From: an uncultured beta proteobacterium
Lineage (GTDB): Bacteria > Pseudomonadota > Gammaproteobacteria > Burkholderiales > Burkholderiaceae_C
Direction: 5' to 3'
Assembly: GCA_903830985.1 (NCBI GenBank)
Contig: CAIKVZ010000240.1
Location: 1 to 64,000 of the forward strand
DNA: 64,000 nucleotides
Under the pieces are notes generated by a model. It worked only from the letters and a program-made list of their open reading frames with translations, had not been told where the DNA came from and searched no databases. Numbering within the stretch: the stretch's first letter is position 1; the number at the start of each line of letters is the position of its first letter. Shown here piece by piece: positions 34,806-44,628 of this stretch. A program made the translations under genes and the position numbers.

Positions 34806-36370
34806 TTTTTCGGTGACTTGCCGGCCGGCTTGTCGTGCTTGGCGGCCTTGGCCGGCTTTGCCGCCTTCGGGAGCGCGCCGGGTTTGCGCTTGCTGTTCAG
34901 TTCCGCCGCGATGCGTTCGCACAGCGTGCGCAGTATCTTCACGCGGGCATAGTTCTTGTCGTTGGCCTCCACCAAGGTCCAAGGCGCGTTGCCCGTGCTG
35001 GTGCGTTCCACCATGTCGCAAATGGCGTGCTGGTAGGCATCCCATTTGTCCCGGTTGCGCCAGTCTTCGTCGGTGATCTTGAAGCGCTTGAACGCCACCT
35101 GCTCCCGCTCCTTGAAGCGCCGCAGCTGTTCCTCCTGGCTGATCTGCAGCCAGAACTTCACCACGATCACGCCGGCATCGGCGAGTTCGTGTTCGAAGTC
35201 GTTGATTTCGCTGTAAGCGCGCATCCAGTCGGCCTCGGTGCAAAAGCCTTCCACCCGCTCCACCAGCACCCGGCCGTACCAGGTGCGGTCGAAGATCGCC
35301 ACCTTTCCCAGGCGCGGCAAATGGCGCCAGAAGCGCCACAAATGGGGCTGTGCGCGTTCTTCTTCGGTCGGGGCTGCCACCGGTGTCACCTGGTACTGGC
35401 GTGCGTCCAGCGCCGCGCCCACGCGCCGGATGGCGCCGCCCTTGCCGGCGGCGTCTGCGCCCTCGAAGGCGCAGACCAGCGAGCGCCCCTGAAAGCGCGG
35501 GTCGCGCAGCAGTTCGGAAAGACGACCCTGCCATTTGGCCAGCGCCGTGGCATAGGGTTTGGCCGCGAGCGTGAGTGTCAGGTCAATCTCGGACAGCACG
35601 TTGCGCCCGTCGGCATCGACGCGCACCATGGGCGCCACAGGCGAGGCCTGTTTTTGCTTGCTGGCGAGCTTTTTCTGCAAGGCCGCCAGCAGGGTCTGAC
35701 CCACCGTCAGCGACCGATAGCGGTCGTCCGTGCCCTCCACAATCGCCCAGGGCGCCCAGGGCGTATTCGTCATGCGCAGAAAATGGCCCGCAACGTCCTG
35801 CAACTGGTCATAGGTCTTGAGCCGGTCCCAGTTCCACTGGGTCACACGCCAGGCGGTGCGCGGGTCGCTCTCCAGCGCCTTGAGGCGAGTCTTCTGCCCT
35901 TCCTTGGTCAGGTGAAACCAGAACTTCAGCACCAGTGCCCCCTCGTTCACCAGCATGGCTTCAAAGCGGTTGATCTGGTCGGCCCGGGCGTCGAGTTCTT
36001 TCAGGGAGATTTCGCCCTGGATGCGCTGGCGTATGGGTTCGGAATACCAGGAGCCGGCAAAGATGCCGATGCGTCCCTTGGGCGGCAAGGCGCGCCAGTA
36101 GCGCCACATGGCCGGGCGCTCGCGCTCCTCATCCGTGGGTTCCGAGAACGCCATGGTGGCCAGAAACCGCGGGTCCATCCACTGGTACAGGACGTTGATG
36201 GTTTCGCCCTTGCCGGCGCCATCCTGACCGCTGATCAAGACCACCACCGGGATCTTGCCGTTCTCATGCAGGCCGACCTGCGCCTCGAGCAGCGCCGCGC
36301 GCAAGCCGGGCACGGATTCGCGGTACATGGCCTTGCCAATGCGGTGACCAATTTCGGCTGATTCAAACAT
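34802..36370 (-). CDS. pap: Polyphosphate:AMP phosphotransferase (two-domain PPK2)
   Basis: This 522-residue enzyme has two tandem PPK2 kinase domains, about 10-240 and 265-500. Each has a Walker A-like loop (SGQDGAGKGE and EGADAAGKGG) and a lid motif (DEERERPAMWRYWR and EERAQPHLWRFWR). Two-domain PPK2 proteins phosphorylate AMP to ADP with polyphosphate. The C-terminus is a Lys/Ala-rich tail. It is cytosolic and probably links polyphosphate stores to nucleotide energy. The small hypothetical gene upstream is 60 bp away. Confidence 0.9.
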   Translation of the reverse strand: MFESAEIGHRIGKAMYRESVPGLRAALLEAQVGLHENGKIPVVVLISGQDGAGKGETINVLYQWMDPRFLATMAFSEPTDEERERPAMWRYWRALPPKGRIGIFAGSWYSEPIRQRIQGEISLKELDARADQINRFEAMLVNEGALVLKFWFHLTKEGQKTRLKALESDPRTAWRVTQWNWDRLKTYDQLQDVAGHFLRMTNTPWAPWAIVEGTDDRYRSLTVGQTLLAALQKKLASKQKQASPVAPMVRVDADGRNVLSEIDLTLTLAAKPYATALAKWQGRLSELLRDPRFQGRSLVCAFEGADAAGKGGAIRRVGAALDARQYQVTPVAAPTEEERAQPHLWRFWRHLPRLGKVAIFDRTWYGRVLVERVEGFCTEADWMRAYSEINDFEHELADAGVIVVKFWLQISQEEQLRRFKEREQVAFKRFKITDEDWRNRDKWDAYQHAICDMVERTSTGNAPWTLVEANDKNYARVKILRTLCERIAAELNSKRKPGALPKAAKPAKAAKHDKPAGKSPKN

Positions 36371-36430
36371 GTTGGCTTTCCGATGGCGCGCAGCCGGCCG
36401 CAGCTTGCTGTTTGGTGCGCAGGGGGAGTG

Positions 36431-36697
36431 TCATGGGGCTATGGCGGTGCCCGGTTGACCGGTGGCAAACAGGCGTTTGGCGGTGCTGACCACCAGAAAC
36501 GAATCCTGTGCCGTGAGTTGCGGGAACTGCTCCTTCAGCGTGCGCAGCGCCAGATGCTCGTGCGACTGTCCGGCCCACAGGGTGGCAGGGTCGAAAAAAG
36601 GCTGCAAGGCGGCACAGGCCGCGGGGAAAAGCACGCGCAGTTCATGGCGCGTGCGGCGCTCGGCCGAAAGCGACGGGACGTCAGGCAACTCATCCAT
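36431..36697 (-). CDS. Small conserved-looking hypothetical protein
   Basis: This 88-residue protein (MDELPDVPSLSAERR...) is not recognised. It is predicted soluble, with a helical centre and the stretch LRTLKEQFPQLTAQDSFLVVSTAKRLFATG. A purine-rich AGG lies about 8 bases upstream of the ATG. It lies between the RND permease and the polyphosphate enzyme on the same strand and may be cotranscribed with the latter. Confidence 0.6.
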   Translation of the reverse strand: MDELPDVPSLSAERRTRHELRVLFPAACAALQPFFDPATLWAGQSHEHLALRTLKEQFPQLTAQDSFLVVSTAKRLFATGQPGTAIAP

Positions 36698-36756
36698 TGC
36701 GGACCTCGTGTTGCGGCGGCGAAGCGCCGAGGCGGTCATTTTAAGGCCGCATGGGC

Positions 36757-39700
36757 TCAGACCAGTTTGTCCTCAGGCACGGTTACCGGTCCCTTGCCGC
36801 TGAAACGGTCCAGTGCCAGGTAGATCACGGGCGTGATGTACAGCGTCACGGCCTGGGAAAACACCAGGCCACCAACCACCGCCAGTCCCAGCGGCTGGCG
36901 CAACTCGGCACCCGCGCCTATGCCCAGCGCGATCGGCAGCGCGCCCATGAGCGCTGCCAAGGTGGTCATCATGATGGGGCGAAAACGCAGCACGCAGGCC
37001 TCGTGGATGGCCTGCTCGGCCGACATCCCGTGATGGCGCTGCGCCTCCAGTGCAAAGTCGATCATCATGATGGCGTTCTTCTTTACGATGCCGATCAGCA
37101 GCAGGATGCCGATGGTGGCGATCAGCGTCAGGTCCTGGTCGAAGATCATCAGCGTGGCCAGCGCCCCGACGGCGGCGGAGGGCAGTCCGGCAAAGATCGT
37201 GATCGGGTGGATGTAGCTCTCGTACAGCACGCCCAGCAACACGTAGATCACCAGCAGGGCGGCGATGATCAGGATGGCCTGGCTGCCCTGCGAGCTCTGG
37301 AACACCGCGGCGTCGCCGCCATAGCGGGTGATGATGGAACTCGGCAACCTGATGGCATCACGCGCCTGGTCGATCTTTTCCGTGGCGTCGCCCAGGGCAG
37401 CGCCTGGCGCCAGATTGAACGAGACCGTCACCGCCTGCAACTGGCCGACGTGGTTGATCGACGTCGGACCGACCTTGCGTTCCACTGTGGCGAAGCTCGA
37501 TACCGGCACCAGGGCGCCGTTGCTGGAGCGCACGTAGATGCCGCCGAGCGCGCTCTCGTCGAGTTTGGCCTCGGGCGCCACTTCCATGATCACCATGTAG
37601 CTGTCGGTCGCCAGATAAATGGTCGACACCTGGCGTTCGCCGAAGGCGCTGAACAGCGCAGAGCGCACGGCGTCGATGGAGACGCCCAGGGTGTTGGCCC
37701 GGTCCCGGTCGATCTTGAGCTGTGCCTGCAATCCGCGCAGCTGGGCGTCGCTGGTGACGTCGCGAAACAGCGGGTCGCCGCGCAGCTTGTCCTGCAGCTT
37801 CACGGCCCAGTCATAGAGCTCGTCGGCGCGCACGCTCTGCAGGATGTACTGGTACTGCGCCTTGCTTGGGCGTCCGCCGAGTTGCAGGTTCTGCACCGGG
37901 CGCATGAAGACGCTGATGCCGGCCACGCCGCGCAGCTTCTTGCGCATGCCTTCGATCACCTGCTTCATCGCCACACGCTCGCTGCGCACCTTGAGGGTGA
38001 CGAACATGCGGCCCGTGTTCTGTGCGCCGGAGCCGCCGTTGAAGGAACTCACGGCGGCCACGTTGGCGTCGCCCCGAAACAGCGTGGCGACCGACTCCTG
38101 CAGACGCACCATTTCGGGGAACGAGGTGTCTTCCGACGCCTCGGTCGAGACCTGGATCTGGCCAATGTCTTCTTCCGGGAAAAAGCCCTTGGGGATCACC
38201 ACGAACAACCAGGCCGTGGCGATGAAGGTCAGCGCGGCCACCAGCAACACCAGTTTGCGGTGCCGCAAGGCTGAATCCAGGGTACGGGTGTAGCTGGCCA
38301 GCAGGCGGTCAAAGCCGTGCTCGAAGGCGCGCACCAGCATGCCCGGGCGCTTCTTGTGCGCCTCGTCGGACAGGAAGCGGCTCGCCAGCATGGGCACCAG
38401 CGTCAGCGAGACAAAGGCCGAGACCAGGATGGCCAACCCCACGACCACGGCGAACTCGTGAAACAGCAGGCCGATGACGCCCGGCATGAAGAAGATCGGG
38501 ATGAACACCGCGATCAGCGAGGTGGAGATCGAGATGATGGTGAAGCCCACTTCGCGCGAACCGCGCAGCGCCGCCTGGAACGGGGGGACGCCGTCTTCCA
38601 CGTGACGGATGATGTTCTCCAGCATCACGATGGCGTCGTCCACCACAAGACCCACGGCCAACGTGAGTCCGAGCAGCGAGATGTTGTCCAGGCTGTAGCC
38701 AAAGCCCCAGAGCAGGGCCACCGCACCGATCAGCGACACCGGCAGCGACAGCGTGGGGATGACGGTGGCGACGAAGCGGCGCAGGAACAGGAAAATCACC
38801 AGCACCACGAGGCCGATCGTTCCCATCAGGGTGAGCGTGACGTCGTGCAAGGCATCGCGGATCGAAACCGAGCGGTCATTCACCGGCGTCATGGCGATGG
38901 ACTGCGGCATCTGGCTGCGCAGGCCCGGCAGTGCTGCATTCACCGCGTCCACGACGCGCACGGTGTTGGCACCGGGTTGGCGCTGGATCGCCAGGGTGAT
39001 CGAGTTTTCCCCGTTGAGGGTGGCCCAGGTCTTGACGGTTTCCACGCTGTCTTCGACATTGGCCACGTCCTTGAGTCGCACCGGGTTGCCGTTGCGGTTG
39101 CTGACGATGAGTTGCGCGAAATCGGCCGCGCTGCTCAGTTGCCGGTTCGCCTGCAGCGTCAGCGTCTGGTGCGCGCCATCAAACGTCCCCACGGGCGTGT
39201 TGACATTGGCGGCGCGCAGCGCGGCGCTGAGTTCGTCCAGCCCGATGTTGCGCGCCGCCAGCGCATCGGGCATGACGCGCACCCGAACCGCGTAGCGCTT
39301 GGTACCGTAAACGTTGACCTGGGCCACGCCGTCGATGGTCGACAAGGTGGGCGAGATCAGGTGTTCGGCGTAGTCTTGTATGTCTGACGGCGTCAGGGAG
39401 GGCGATGTCAAGGCAATCAACAACACCGGTGCGTCCGCCGGATTGACCTTGCGGTAGGCTGGCGTGGCGGTCATGTCCGGCGGCAGGGAGCGCTGCGCGC
39501 GCAACAGCGCCGCCTGCACGTCGACCGCGGCGGCGTCCACGTTGCGGCCCTCTTCGAATTCCAGTGTGAGCGACGTATTGCCCAGTGTGCTGGTGGAACT
39601 GATGATCTTCAGCGCAGGAATCGTCTGAAACTGCTTTTCCAGGGGCAGCGCTACCGAACTGGCCATGGTCTCGGGGTTGGCGCCAGGGAAGGAAGCGGAA

Positions 39701-39840
39701 ACGTTGATCACCGGCGTGTCGTAGCTGGGCAGGGCCGCGACAGGAATGCTGCGGTAGGCGATGACGCCGGCCAGCACGATGGCGGCGTTGAGCAGCACCG
39801 TCATCACGGGACGGCGGATGAAGAGTTCGGACAGGTTCAT
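36757..39840 (-). CDS. RND multidrug efflux permease (MdtB/MdtC/AcrB class)
   Basis: This 1027-residue inner-membrane protein has the RND layout: a first helix MNLSELFIRRPVMTVLLN, a large periplasmic loop (about 30-330), helices 2-6 with GLVVDDAIVMLENI (the proton-relay Asp pair near 400), a second periplasmic loop and the last six helices. HAE-1-type features such as GIVKKNAIMMIDFALE are present. It exports drugs or solvents using the proton gradient with the adaptor encoded upstream. The start at 39840 overlaps the adaptor stop as ATGA. No outer-membrane channel gene is adjacent. Confidence 0.93.
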   Translation of the reverse strand: MNLSELFIRRPVMTVLLNAAIVLAGVIAYRSIPVAALPSYDTPVINVSASFPGANPETMASSVALPLEKQFQTIPALKIISSTSTLGNTSLTLEFEEGRNVDAAAVDVQAALLRAQRSLPPDMTATPAYRKVNPADAPVLLIALTSPSLTPSDIQDYAEHLISPTLSTIDGVAQVNVYGTKRYAVRVRVMPDALAARNIGLDELSAALRAANVNTPVGTFDGAHQTLTLQANRQLSSAADFAQLIVSNRNGNPVRLKDVANVEDSVETVKTWATLNGENSITLAIQRQPGANTVRVVDAVNAALPGLRSQMPQSIAMTPVNDRSVSIRDALHDVTLTLMGTIGLVVLVIFLFLRRFVATVIPTLSLPVSLIGAVALLWGFGYSLDNISLLGLTLAVGLVVDDAIVMLENIIRHVEDGVPPFQAALRGSREVGFTIISISTSLIAVFIPIFFMPGVIGLLFHEFAVVVGLAILVSAFVSLTLVPMLASRFLSDEAHKKRPGMLVRAFEHGFDRLLASYTRTLDSALRHRKLVLLVAALTFIATAWLFVVIPKGFFPEEDIGQIQVSTEASEDTSFPEMVRLQESVATLFRGDANVAAVSSFNGGSGAQNTGRMFVTLKVRSERVAMKQVIEGMRKKLRGVAGISVFMRPVQNLQLGGRPSKAQYQYILQSVRADELYDWAVKLQDKLRGDPLFRDVTSDAQLRGLQAQLKIDRDRANTLGVSIDAVRSALFSAFGERQVSTIYLATDSYMVIMEVAPEAKLDESALGGIYVRSSNGALVPVSSFATVERKVGPTSINHVGQLQAVTVSFNLAPGAALGDATEKIDQARDAIRLPSSIITRYGGDAAVFQSSQGSQAILIIAALLVIYVLLGVLYESYIHPITIFAGLPSAAVGALATLMIFDQDLTLIATIGILLLIGIVKKNAIMMIDFALEAQRHHGMSAEQAIHEACVLRFRPIMMTTLAALMGALPIALGIGAGAELRQPLGLAVVGGLVFSQAVTLYITPVIYLALDRFSGKGPVTVPEDKLV

Positions 39841-41057
39841 GGTGCTGAGGCCGGGGCAAGCGGCGCTGAAGCACCGGCGGCACGCGAGGCGGCTCCTGCG
39901 GGTCGGCCGGCAGCGTCCGGCGCGCGTTCTGTCACCGCGACACCGGGACGCAGGTTTTGCCGGCCGTCCAGCACCACGCGCTCGTTCGCGCCAACGCCCG
40001 TGACGGCAGCGTCGTCGCCCTGGGCGTAAACGACCTGCACGGCACGCGCCACGGCCTTGCCATCCTTCACCGTATACACGGTGGTGCCACGCACGCCCTG
40101 AATCAGCGTTGCCTGGGGCACGATGACGGCGCCCTTGAGCGTGCGCGCTGTCATCTCCACGTTGACGAAGGCGCCGGGCCACAACTTGCCCTCCCGGTTC
40201 TGGAACAGCGCCTTGACTTTCACCGTACCGGAACTCGCATCCACCAGGTTGTCAACAAACTGCATACGACCATTGAGCTTGCCGCCGCCTTCGGGCAGTA
40301 CGGCCGTGACGCTGGCGCCGCCGTCCTTCAGGGCCGCCAGAGCGTCCGCCAAGTTGCGCTGTGGCAGACTGAACGCGACCGTGATCGGATCCAGTTGCGT
40401 GATGGTGATCAGCGTGGTCTGGTTCGCCTGCACGGAGCTGCCAGTGAACACGCTGATGGCGCCGACGCGGCCCGCGCCCGGCGCGGTGATGCGCGAATAT
40501 GACAGCGCCACGCGGGCCGCATCGAGCGCGGCCCGGTCGGCTGCTACGGCTGCGGTCTGTGAGTCCACGGCTGCCTGACTGGTGTCCACAGCGCCTTGCG
40601 AGATGAAATTTTTCTCCAGCAGGTCGCGGCTGCGCGCGAGTTGGCGCTGGGCATCGGCCAGGCCCGCCTGGTCCTTGGCCAGTTGTGCCACCGCCTTGGC
40701 CACATTGGTCTCGTCGATGCGCGAGTCCAGCGTGAACAGCAGTTCTCCCGCGCGCACGGATTGGCCCTCACGCACGTGGACCTTGGTGATCACGCTCGTG
40801 ACCTGGGGCCGCACGTCCACGCTGGACACTGGCGCCACGGTTGCGGTGGCGCTGAGTTGGACCGGCAAGTCGCGCTGCACGGCGCGCACGGTGGTGATGG
40901 ACACGGCGGGCGCTGAACTGGCCGAGGCCCTCGCCGCAGGTGCGCTGGCTGCAGGGGTGGGTGCAGCCCCCGCCTCAGGCTTGCCGCTGCAGCCGGCCAA
41001 AGTCATGGCCAGGCCCAGTCCGTACAGTGCGGTCAGTGAGAGTGATTTCATCTTCAT
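39837..41057 (-). CDS. RND efflux periplasmic adaptor (membrane-fusion lipoprotein)
   Basis: This 406-residue adaptor has a lipoprotein signal peptide (lipobox LAGC near residue 23). It has a biotinyl-lipoyl-like half (VREGQSVRAGELLFTLDSR), a coiled-coil hairpin (about 110-180), a second lipoyl half (YSRITAPGAGRVG) and beta-barrel parts. The last 40 residues are Ala/Pro/Arg-rich. It bridges the RND permease to an outer-membrane channel. The start at 41057 gives the signal peptide; no strong ribosome site was seen. Confidence 0.9.
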   Translation of the reverse strand: MKMKSLSLTALYGLGLAMTLAGCSGKPEAGAAPTPAASAPAARASASSAPAVSITTVRAVQRDLPVQLSATATVAPVSSVDVRPQVTSVITKVHVREGQSVRAGELLFTLDSRIDETNVAKAVAQLAKDQAGLADAQRQLARSRDLLEKNFISQGAVDTSQAAVDSQTAAVAADRAALDAARVALSYSRITAPGAGRVGAISVFTGSSVQANQTTLITITQLDPITVAFSLPQRNLADALAALKDGGASVTAVLPEGGGKLNGRMQFVDNLVDASSGTVKVKALFQNREGKLWPGAFVNVEMTARTLKGAVIVPQATLIQGVRGTTVYTVKDGKAVARAVQVVYAQGDDAAVTGVGANERVVLDGRQNLRPGVAVTERAPDAAGRPAGAASRAAGASAPLAPASAP

Positions 41058-41154
41058 AATTGTGTTGACTGGCGGGGCGTAAAGGGTAGCACTTGTGGAT
41101 GAACGCCGTGTAATCACGGAGCATGGCCTGCGAAATTCAGTCCTAGGCCCGGGC

Positions 41155-41946
41155 TCATGGCGTGGGGTGTTGAACCCATGCCGAGATCAGGTCCACGACC
41201 TGCTGTTCCATGCCGATATAGCCGTGGTAGTGCATGGGCTCGCAGGGGTCGCCGCTCGGTTCGCCGCCGCCCTCGAGCAGCAGTGTCTTCTTGATCGGTG
41301 CATTTTTCAACGCCTCGGCGATGTTCTTGGCTTCATAGGGAGTGCACACCTTGCAGGCATCGCGCGCATGGTGCACCACCAGCACCGGCACCCTGATTTT
41401 CTCCAACGCCTGGCGCGGCACGGCGCCGGGCACTCGGTACGCCGTGACGGACGAGGTCAGAACGATGCCGGCCACGCTGCGCCCCCCGTCGCGGATCGCC
41501 GCCGCAGTGGCGGAGATGGTCCCCATGCTGGTTCCCACGAGCCAGATCGGCGCGCTGCTTTGCGCCAGGATGGTGTGAAAGACGGCCTGATTGTCCTGGT
41601 CGTGGTTGTCTCCGGTGCGCGCCACGCCGTCCAGCGTGGCGACGTCGCTGGCGCGTCCCACCAGCACCACGTTGAAGGGCTGGGCGGCAAAAAGTTTGGC
41701 AGAGCGGATCAGGAAATTCGGGCTGCCCGGCCAGCCGTCCTCGCCGAGCTTGCCGTAGCCACCTCCGCCACCGGAATACAGCACCAGCGTGGCCACAGCG
41801 TCCTTGTTCCAGACGGTGAAAATTGGCAGCGTGGCACCGCGGGTTGCGATACGCACCACGCTGCCCGCGGGGATCTCTTCTGCGCGCGCTAAGCCGACGC
41901 CACTCCAGCCGAACAATACGCAAAGGAATAGCGCTGCGAGTTTCAT
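41155..41946 (-). CDS. Secreted alpha/beta-hydrolase-like protein
   Basis: This 263-residue protein has a Sec signal peptide (about 1-22, cleavage after GLARA). The sequence TLVLYSGGGGGYG forms a likely oxyanion region, GTSMGT (about 142-147) is a nucleophile elbow, HHARDACKVC carries the acid, and MHYHGYIG near the C-terminus may provide the His. Several Cys suggest periplasmic disulfides. Substrate is unknown. It lies 20 bp downstream of the GDT1-family gene and may be cotranscribed with it. Confidence 0.75.
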   Translation of the reverse strand: MKLAALFLCVLFGWSGVGLARAEEIPAGSVVRIATRGATLPIFTVWNKDAVATLVLYSGGGGGYGKLGEDGWPGSPNFLIRSAKLFAAQPFNVVLVGRASDVATLDGVARTGDNHDQDNQAVFHTILAQSSAPIWLVGTSMGTISATAAAIRDGGRSVAGIVLTSSVTAYRVPGAVPRQALEKIRVPVLVVHHARDACKVCTPYEAKNIAEALKNAPIKKTLLLEGGGEPSGDPCEPMHYHGYIGMEQQVVDLISAWVQHPTP

Positions 41947-41966
41947 GGGTTTAGCTCCTGCGTGGG

Positions 41967-42542
41967 CTATTGAAACAGTTTTTCCACCCGAAACAGCGTG
42001 AGCAGCCCCATCACCGCGAAGATGGCGGCGGCGATCGAATGCACCAGCTTCATCGGAACTTTGTCGGCAAACTTGTTGCCGACAAAGACCGCGGGCACGT
42101 CGGCCAGCAGCATGCCCAGCGTGGTGCCGGCAATCACCAGCAGGGGCGTGCCGTAATGCGCGGCCAGCGCGACCGTGGCAATTTGCGTCTTGTCGCCCAT
42201 CTCGGCCAGAAAGAAAGTGACCAGGGTGGCGCCGAAGACGCCCAGGTGACTGGCGATCTGAGTTTCCTCGTCCTCGATCTTGTCCGGGATCAGCGTCCAG
42301 GCCGCCATGGCAAGAAAGGACAGGCCCAGCACCCAGCGCATCACTTCGGGGCTGACCACCGTGGTGATCCAGGCGCCCAAAGCACCTGCCAGGCCGTGGT
42401 TCACCAGCGTGGCCACCAGGATGCCGGCAATGATGGGCAGTGGCTTCTTGAAGCGCGCCGCCAGGATGAAGGCCAGCAATTGCGTCTTGTCGCCGATTTC
42501 CGCGAGGGCGACAACGCCAGTGGAGATGTAGAGGGCTTCCAT
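41967..42542 (-). CDS. TMEM165/GDT1-family cation transporter
   Basis: This 191-residue inner-membrane protein has two homologous halves of three helices each. Both carry the family motif: ALAEIGDKTQLLAF (about 12) and FLAEMGDKTQIATV (about 110). GDT1 proteins exchange Mn2+ or Ca2+ for protons; bacterial members are manganese exporters. It lies between the secreted hydrolase and the DUF1345 gene with gaps of 20 and 7 bases. A CDF exporter gene is close by on the other strand. Confidence 0.9.
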   Translation of the reverse strand: MEALYISTGVVALAEIGDKTQLLAFILAARFKKPLPIIAGILVATLVNHGLAGALGAWITTVVSPEVMRWVLGLSFLAMAAWTLIPDKIEDEETQIASHLGVFGATLVTFFLAEMGDKTQIATVALAAHYGTPLLVIAGTTLGMLLADVPAVFVGNKFADKVPMKLVHSIAAAIFAVMGLLTLFRVEKLFQ

Positions 42543-42549
42543 GTCGAGT

Positions 42550-43242
42550 TCAGAGCAGTCCGGAGGCGATGTTGATGGTCAGTGCCAGCAGCGTCGTGTT
42601 GAAGAAAAAAGCCAGCACACAGTGCAGCAGCGCGATGCGCCGCATGACGCGGCCGGTGATGTTGACGTCGGCGGTTTGCGCCGAGGTGCCGAGGATGCAG
42701 GCAAAGTACAGGAAGTCACCGTAATCCGGCGCCTCATCCCCCGGGAAGGCCAGTCCGCCAGGCTGGCCTCGGGCCTGCGCCGTGTAGTAGTCATGGGCAT
42801 AGTGCAGCGCAAACATCACCTGGGTGAAGGCCCAGGAGGTCACGATGGTGAGCGCGGCCAGGGCAATGTGCGCGTAGCGCAGCGTGCCATGCAAGTCCTT
42901 CACCACCGCCAACTCGGCCACGATGGCGCCAACGCACATCACGGCTGCGAGCACCACCAGCACCAGTGCCATGATGCGGCCTTCATCCTGTTGCAGTGCA
43001 CGGGCGCGAATTTTGGCGTGGGTGGACGCAAACATCATGCGCGCTGCCAGCAGCAGGTACAGGCAGGCGCCGACATTCCAGCCGATGATGACACGGGTGG
43101 TGGTCTGCTGCGCCAGGCTTTGCGGCAGTAGCCACACCGTGGCGGCGCCGAGCAGTGCGCAGATGAAAAGGCGCGGCCGCGCCATGAGCAGGCGCATGAG
43201 GCGGGGACCGTGGCGCCGGGTGGGCGTGGCAACTTCAAGCAT
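42550..43242 (-). CDS. DUF1345-family membrane protein
   Basis: This 230-residue integral membrane protein has about five hydrophobic segments. The DUF1345 motif [22 protein letters not shown] lies near residue 175. The family function is unknown. It lies 7 bp upstream of the GDT1-family gene and is probably cotranscribed. It is divergent from the small membrane peptide gene at 43345. Confidence 0.83.
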   Translation of the reverse strand: MLEVATPTRRHGPRLMRLLMARPRLFICALLGAATVWLLPQSLAQQTTTRVIIGWNVGACLYLLLAARMMFASTHAKIRARALQQDEGRIMALVLVVLAAVMCVGAIVAELAVVKDLHGTLRYAHIALAALTIVTSWAFTQVMFALHYAHDYYTAQARGQPGGLAFPGDEAPDYGDFLYFACILGTSAQTADVNITGRVMRRIALLHCVLAFFFNTTLLALTINIASGLL

Positions 43243-43344
43243 CGTTCCATGCTACCTCATGCGCTCGTTTCTTTTTGCTAAGCCGCTCTTAAGACCGGCG
43301 CGCGAAGATGCCCGCATTGATCCACTTTCCACAAGAGGTATTCC

Positions 43345-43509
43345 ATGGACAAGTTTCTGCTTCCCTTCATTCGTCAGTTTGCTTTCGTGGTCATAGCCGC
43401 GCTCATCCCCGTGGTGCTGGTTACGTTTCTGGCCATTCCGTATATTCTGGGTGCCAACCCTGGCGAGCCGGTGCAGGCCGAGGCCTCGGTGACGCGGCAC
43501 ATGACCTGA
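43345..43509 (+). CDS. 54-residue single-helix membrane peptide
   Basis: This short open frame starts MDKFLLPFIRQFAFVV and has one strongly hydrophobic helix (about residues 11-36), then a polar tail ending in a Met-Thr. AAGAGG lies 6 bases before the ATG. The ribosome site, the membrane helix and the fit in an otherwise empty gap between two membrane-protein genes support real coding. Function is unknown. The CDF transporter gene follows 51 bp later on the same strand. Confidence 0.6.
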   Translation: MDKFLLPFIRQFAFVVIAALIPVVLVTFLAIPYILGANPGEPVQAEASVTRHMT

Positions 43510-43560
43510 GCGTCCTGCCTATACTTCCCCACTCCTGCAACAAGATGACCGTTCTTCCTC

Positions 43561-44520
43561 ATGAATTTCACTGACCTGGCGGCCGAATCCGAAGACACAG
43601 AACACAGCGCAGCCGATCGGGCGGCTGCGGCGACACGCAGCACCTGGGTCAGCGTGGTCGTGAATCTGGTGCTGACCGCAACGCAGATCACGGTTGGCGT
43701 GCTGGCCAAATCGCAGGGCCTGATTGCCGATGGCATCCATTCGCTGTCTGACCTGGTGGCCGACTTCGTGGTGCTGTTTGCCAGCCACCACGCCAAAAAG
43801 GATGCCGACGAGGATCACCCGTACGGACATCAGCGCTTCGAGACGGCAGCTTCTCTGGTGCTGGGCACGCTGTTGCTGGTGGTGGGTGTGGGCATGTTGT
43901 GGTCGGCTTTTCGCAAGCTCGAGTCTCCCGAGACGGTGGCCACGGTGCACATCGTGGCGCTGTGGGTGGCCGGCGGCGCGCTCATTGCCAAGGAACTGCT
44001 GTTTCGCTACATGCTGGCGGTGGCCAAGCGCGTCAAGTCGAGCATGCTGGTGGCCAACGCCTGGCACGCACGCTCCGACGCCGCCTCTTCGCTGGTGGTC
44101 GGAATCGGCATCGTCGGCAATCTGGCGGGTTATCCGATCCTGGATCCGATCGCCGCGCTGATCGTGGGCTTCATGGTCACGCGCATGGGCTGGGGCTTCA
44201 GTTGGGACGCCCTGCACGACCTGATGGACCGCGCCGTGGACGAACAGGAGGTGCAGGCGATTCGCGCCACCCTGCTGGAAACCCCGGGGGTGAGCGATGT
44301 GCACGATGTGCGCACGCGCAAGATGGGCGACATGATCGTGGTCGACGCCCACATCGAGGTTGACGCCAGTATCACCGTCGAAGCCGGCCACGACATCGCC
44401 GTGCTGGCGCGGCAACGCGTGCTGCAGCGCCATCGCGTGCTGAACCTGATGACGCACGTCGACCCCTGGCACCGGCCCGACCTGGATCATCCGGGTCAGC
44501 CGGCGTTGCCGCCAGTCTGA
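43561..44520 (+). CDS. Cation diffusion facilitator (CDF) metal exporter
   Basis: This 319-residue inner-membrane protein has about six helices (30-215) and a C-terminal cytoplasmic metal-sensing domain (about 220-305). Metal-site motifs are ADGIHSLSDLVAD in helix 2 and HARSDAASS in helix 5, and DHPYGHQRFE lies in the first loop. It exports a divalent metal (Zn, Fe, Mn or Co) for protons; the motif does not settle which. The GDT1-family transporter nearby suggests manganese, but this is only context. Confidence 0.88.
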   Translation: MNFTDLAAESEDTEHSAADRAAAATRSTWVSVVVNLVLTATQITVGVLAKSQGLIADGIHSLSDLVADFVVLFASHHAKKDADEDHPYGHQRFETAASLVLGTLLLVVGVGMLWSAFRKLESPETVATVHIVALWVAGGALIAKELLFRYMLAVAKRVKSSMLVANAWHARSDAASSLVVGIGIVGNLAGYPILDPIAALIVGFMVTRMGWGFSWDALHDLMDRAVDEQEVQAIRATLLETPGVSDVHDVRTRKMGDMIVVDAHIEVDASITVEAGHDIAVLARQRVLQRHRVLNLMTHVDPWHRPDLDHPGQPALPPV

Positions 44521-44628
44521 GCGCCTGACCCGGGACCTGGGCCGCTATTTCAATGCAACCGGGCGCGGACAACTAGAATTGCACGCCATCGGGCACGCAT
44601 TGAGTAATTCTCGACGCCCGAAATCACC

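Noticed and set aside
41900-42600. yybP-ykoY-type manganese riboswitch for the GDT1-family gene
   Set aside because: Only 7 bases separate this gene from the upstream DUF1345 gene, leaving no room for a riboswitch.
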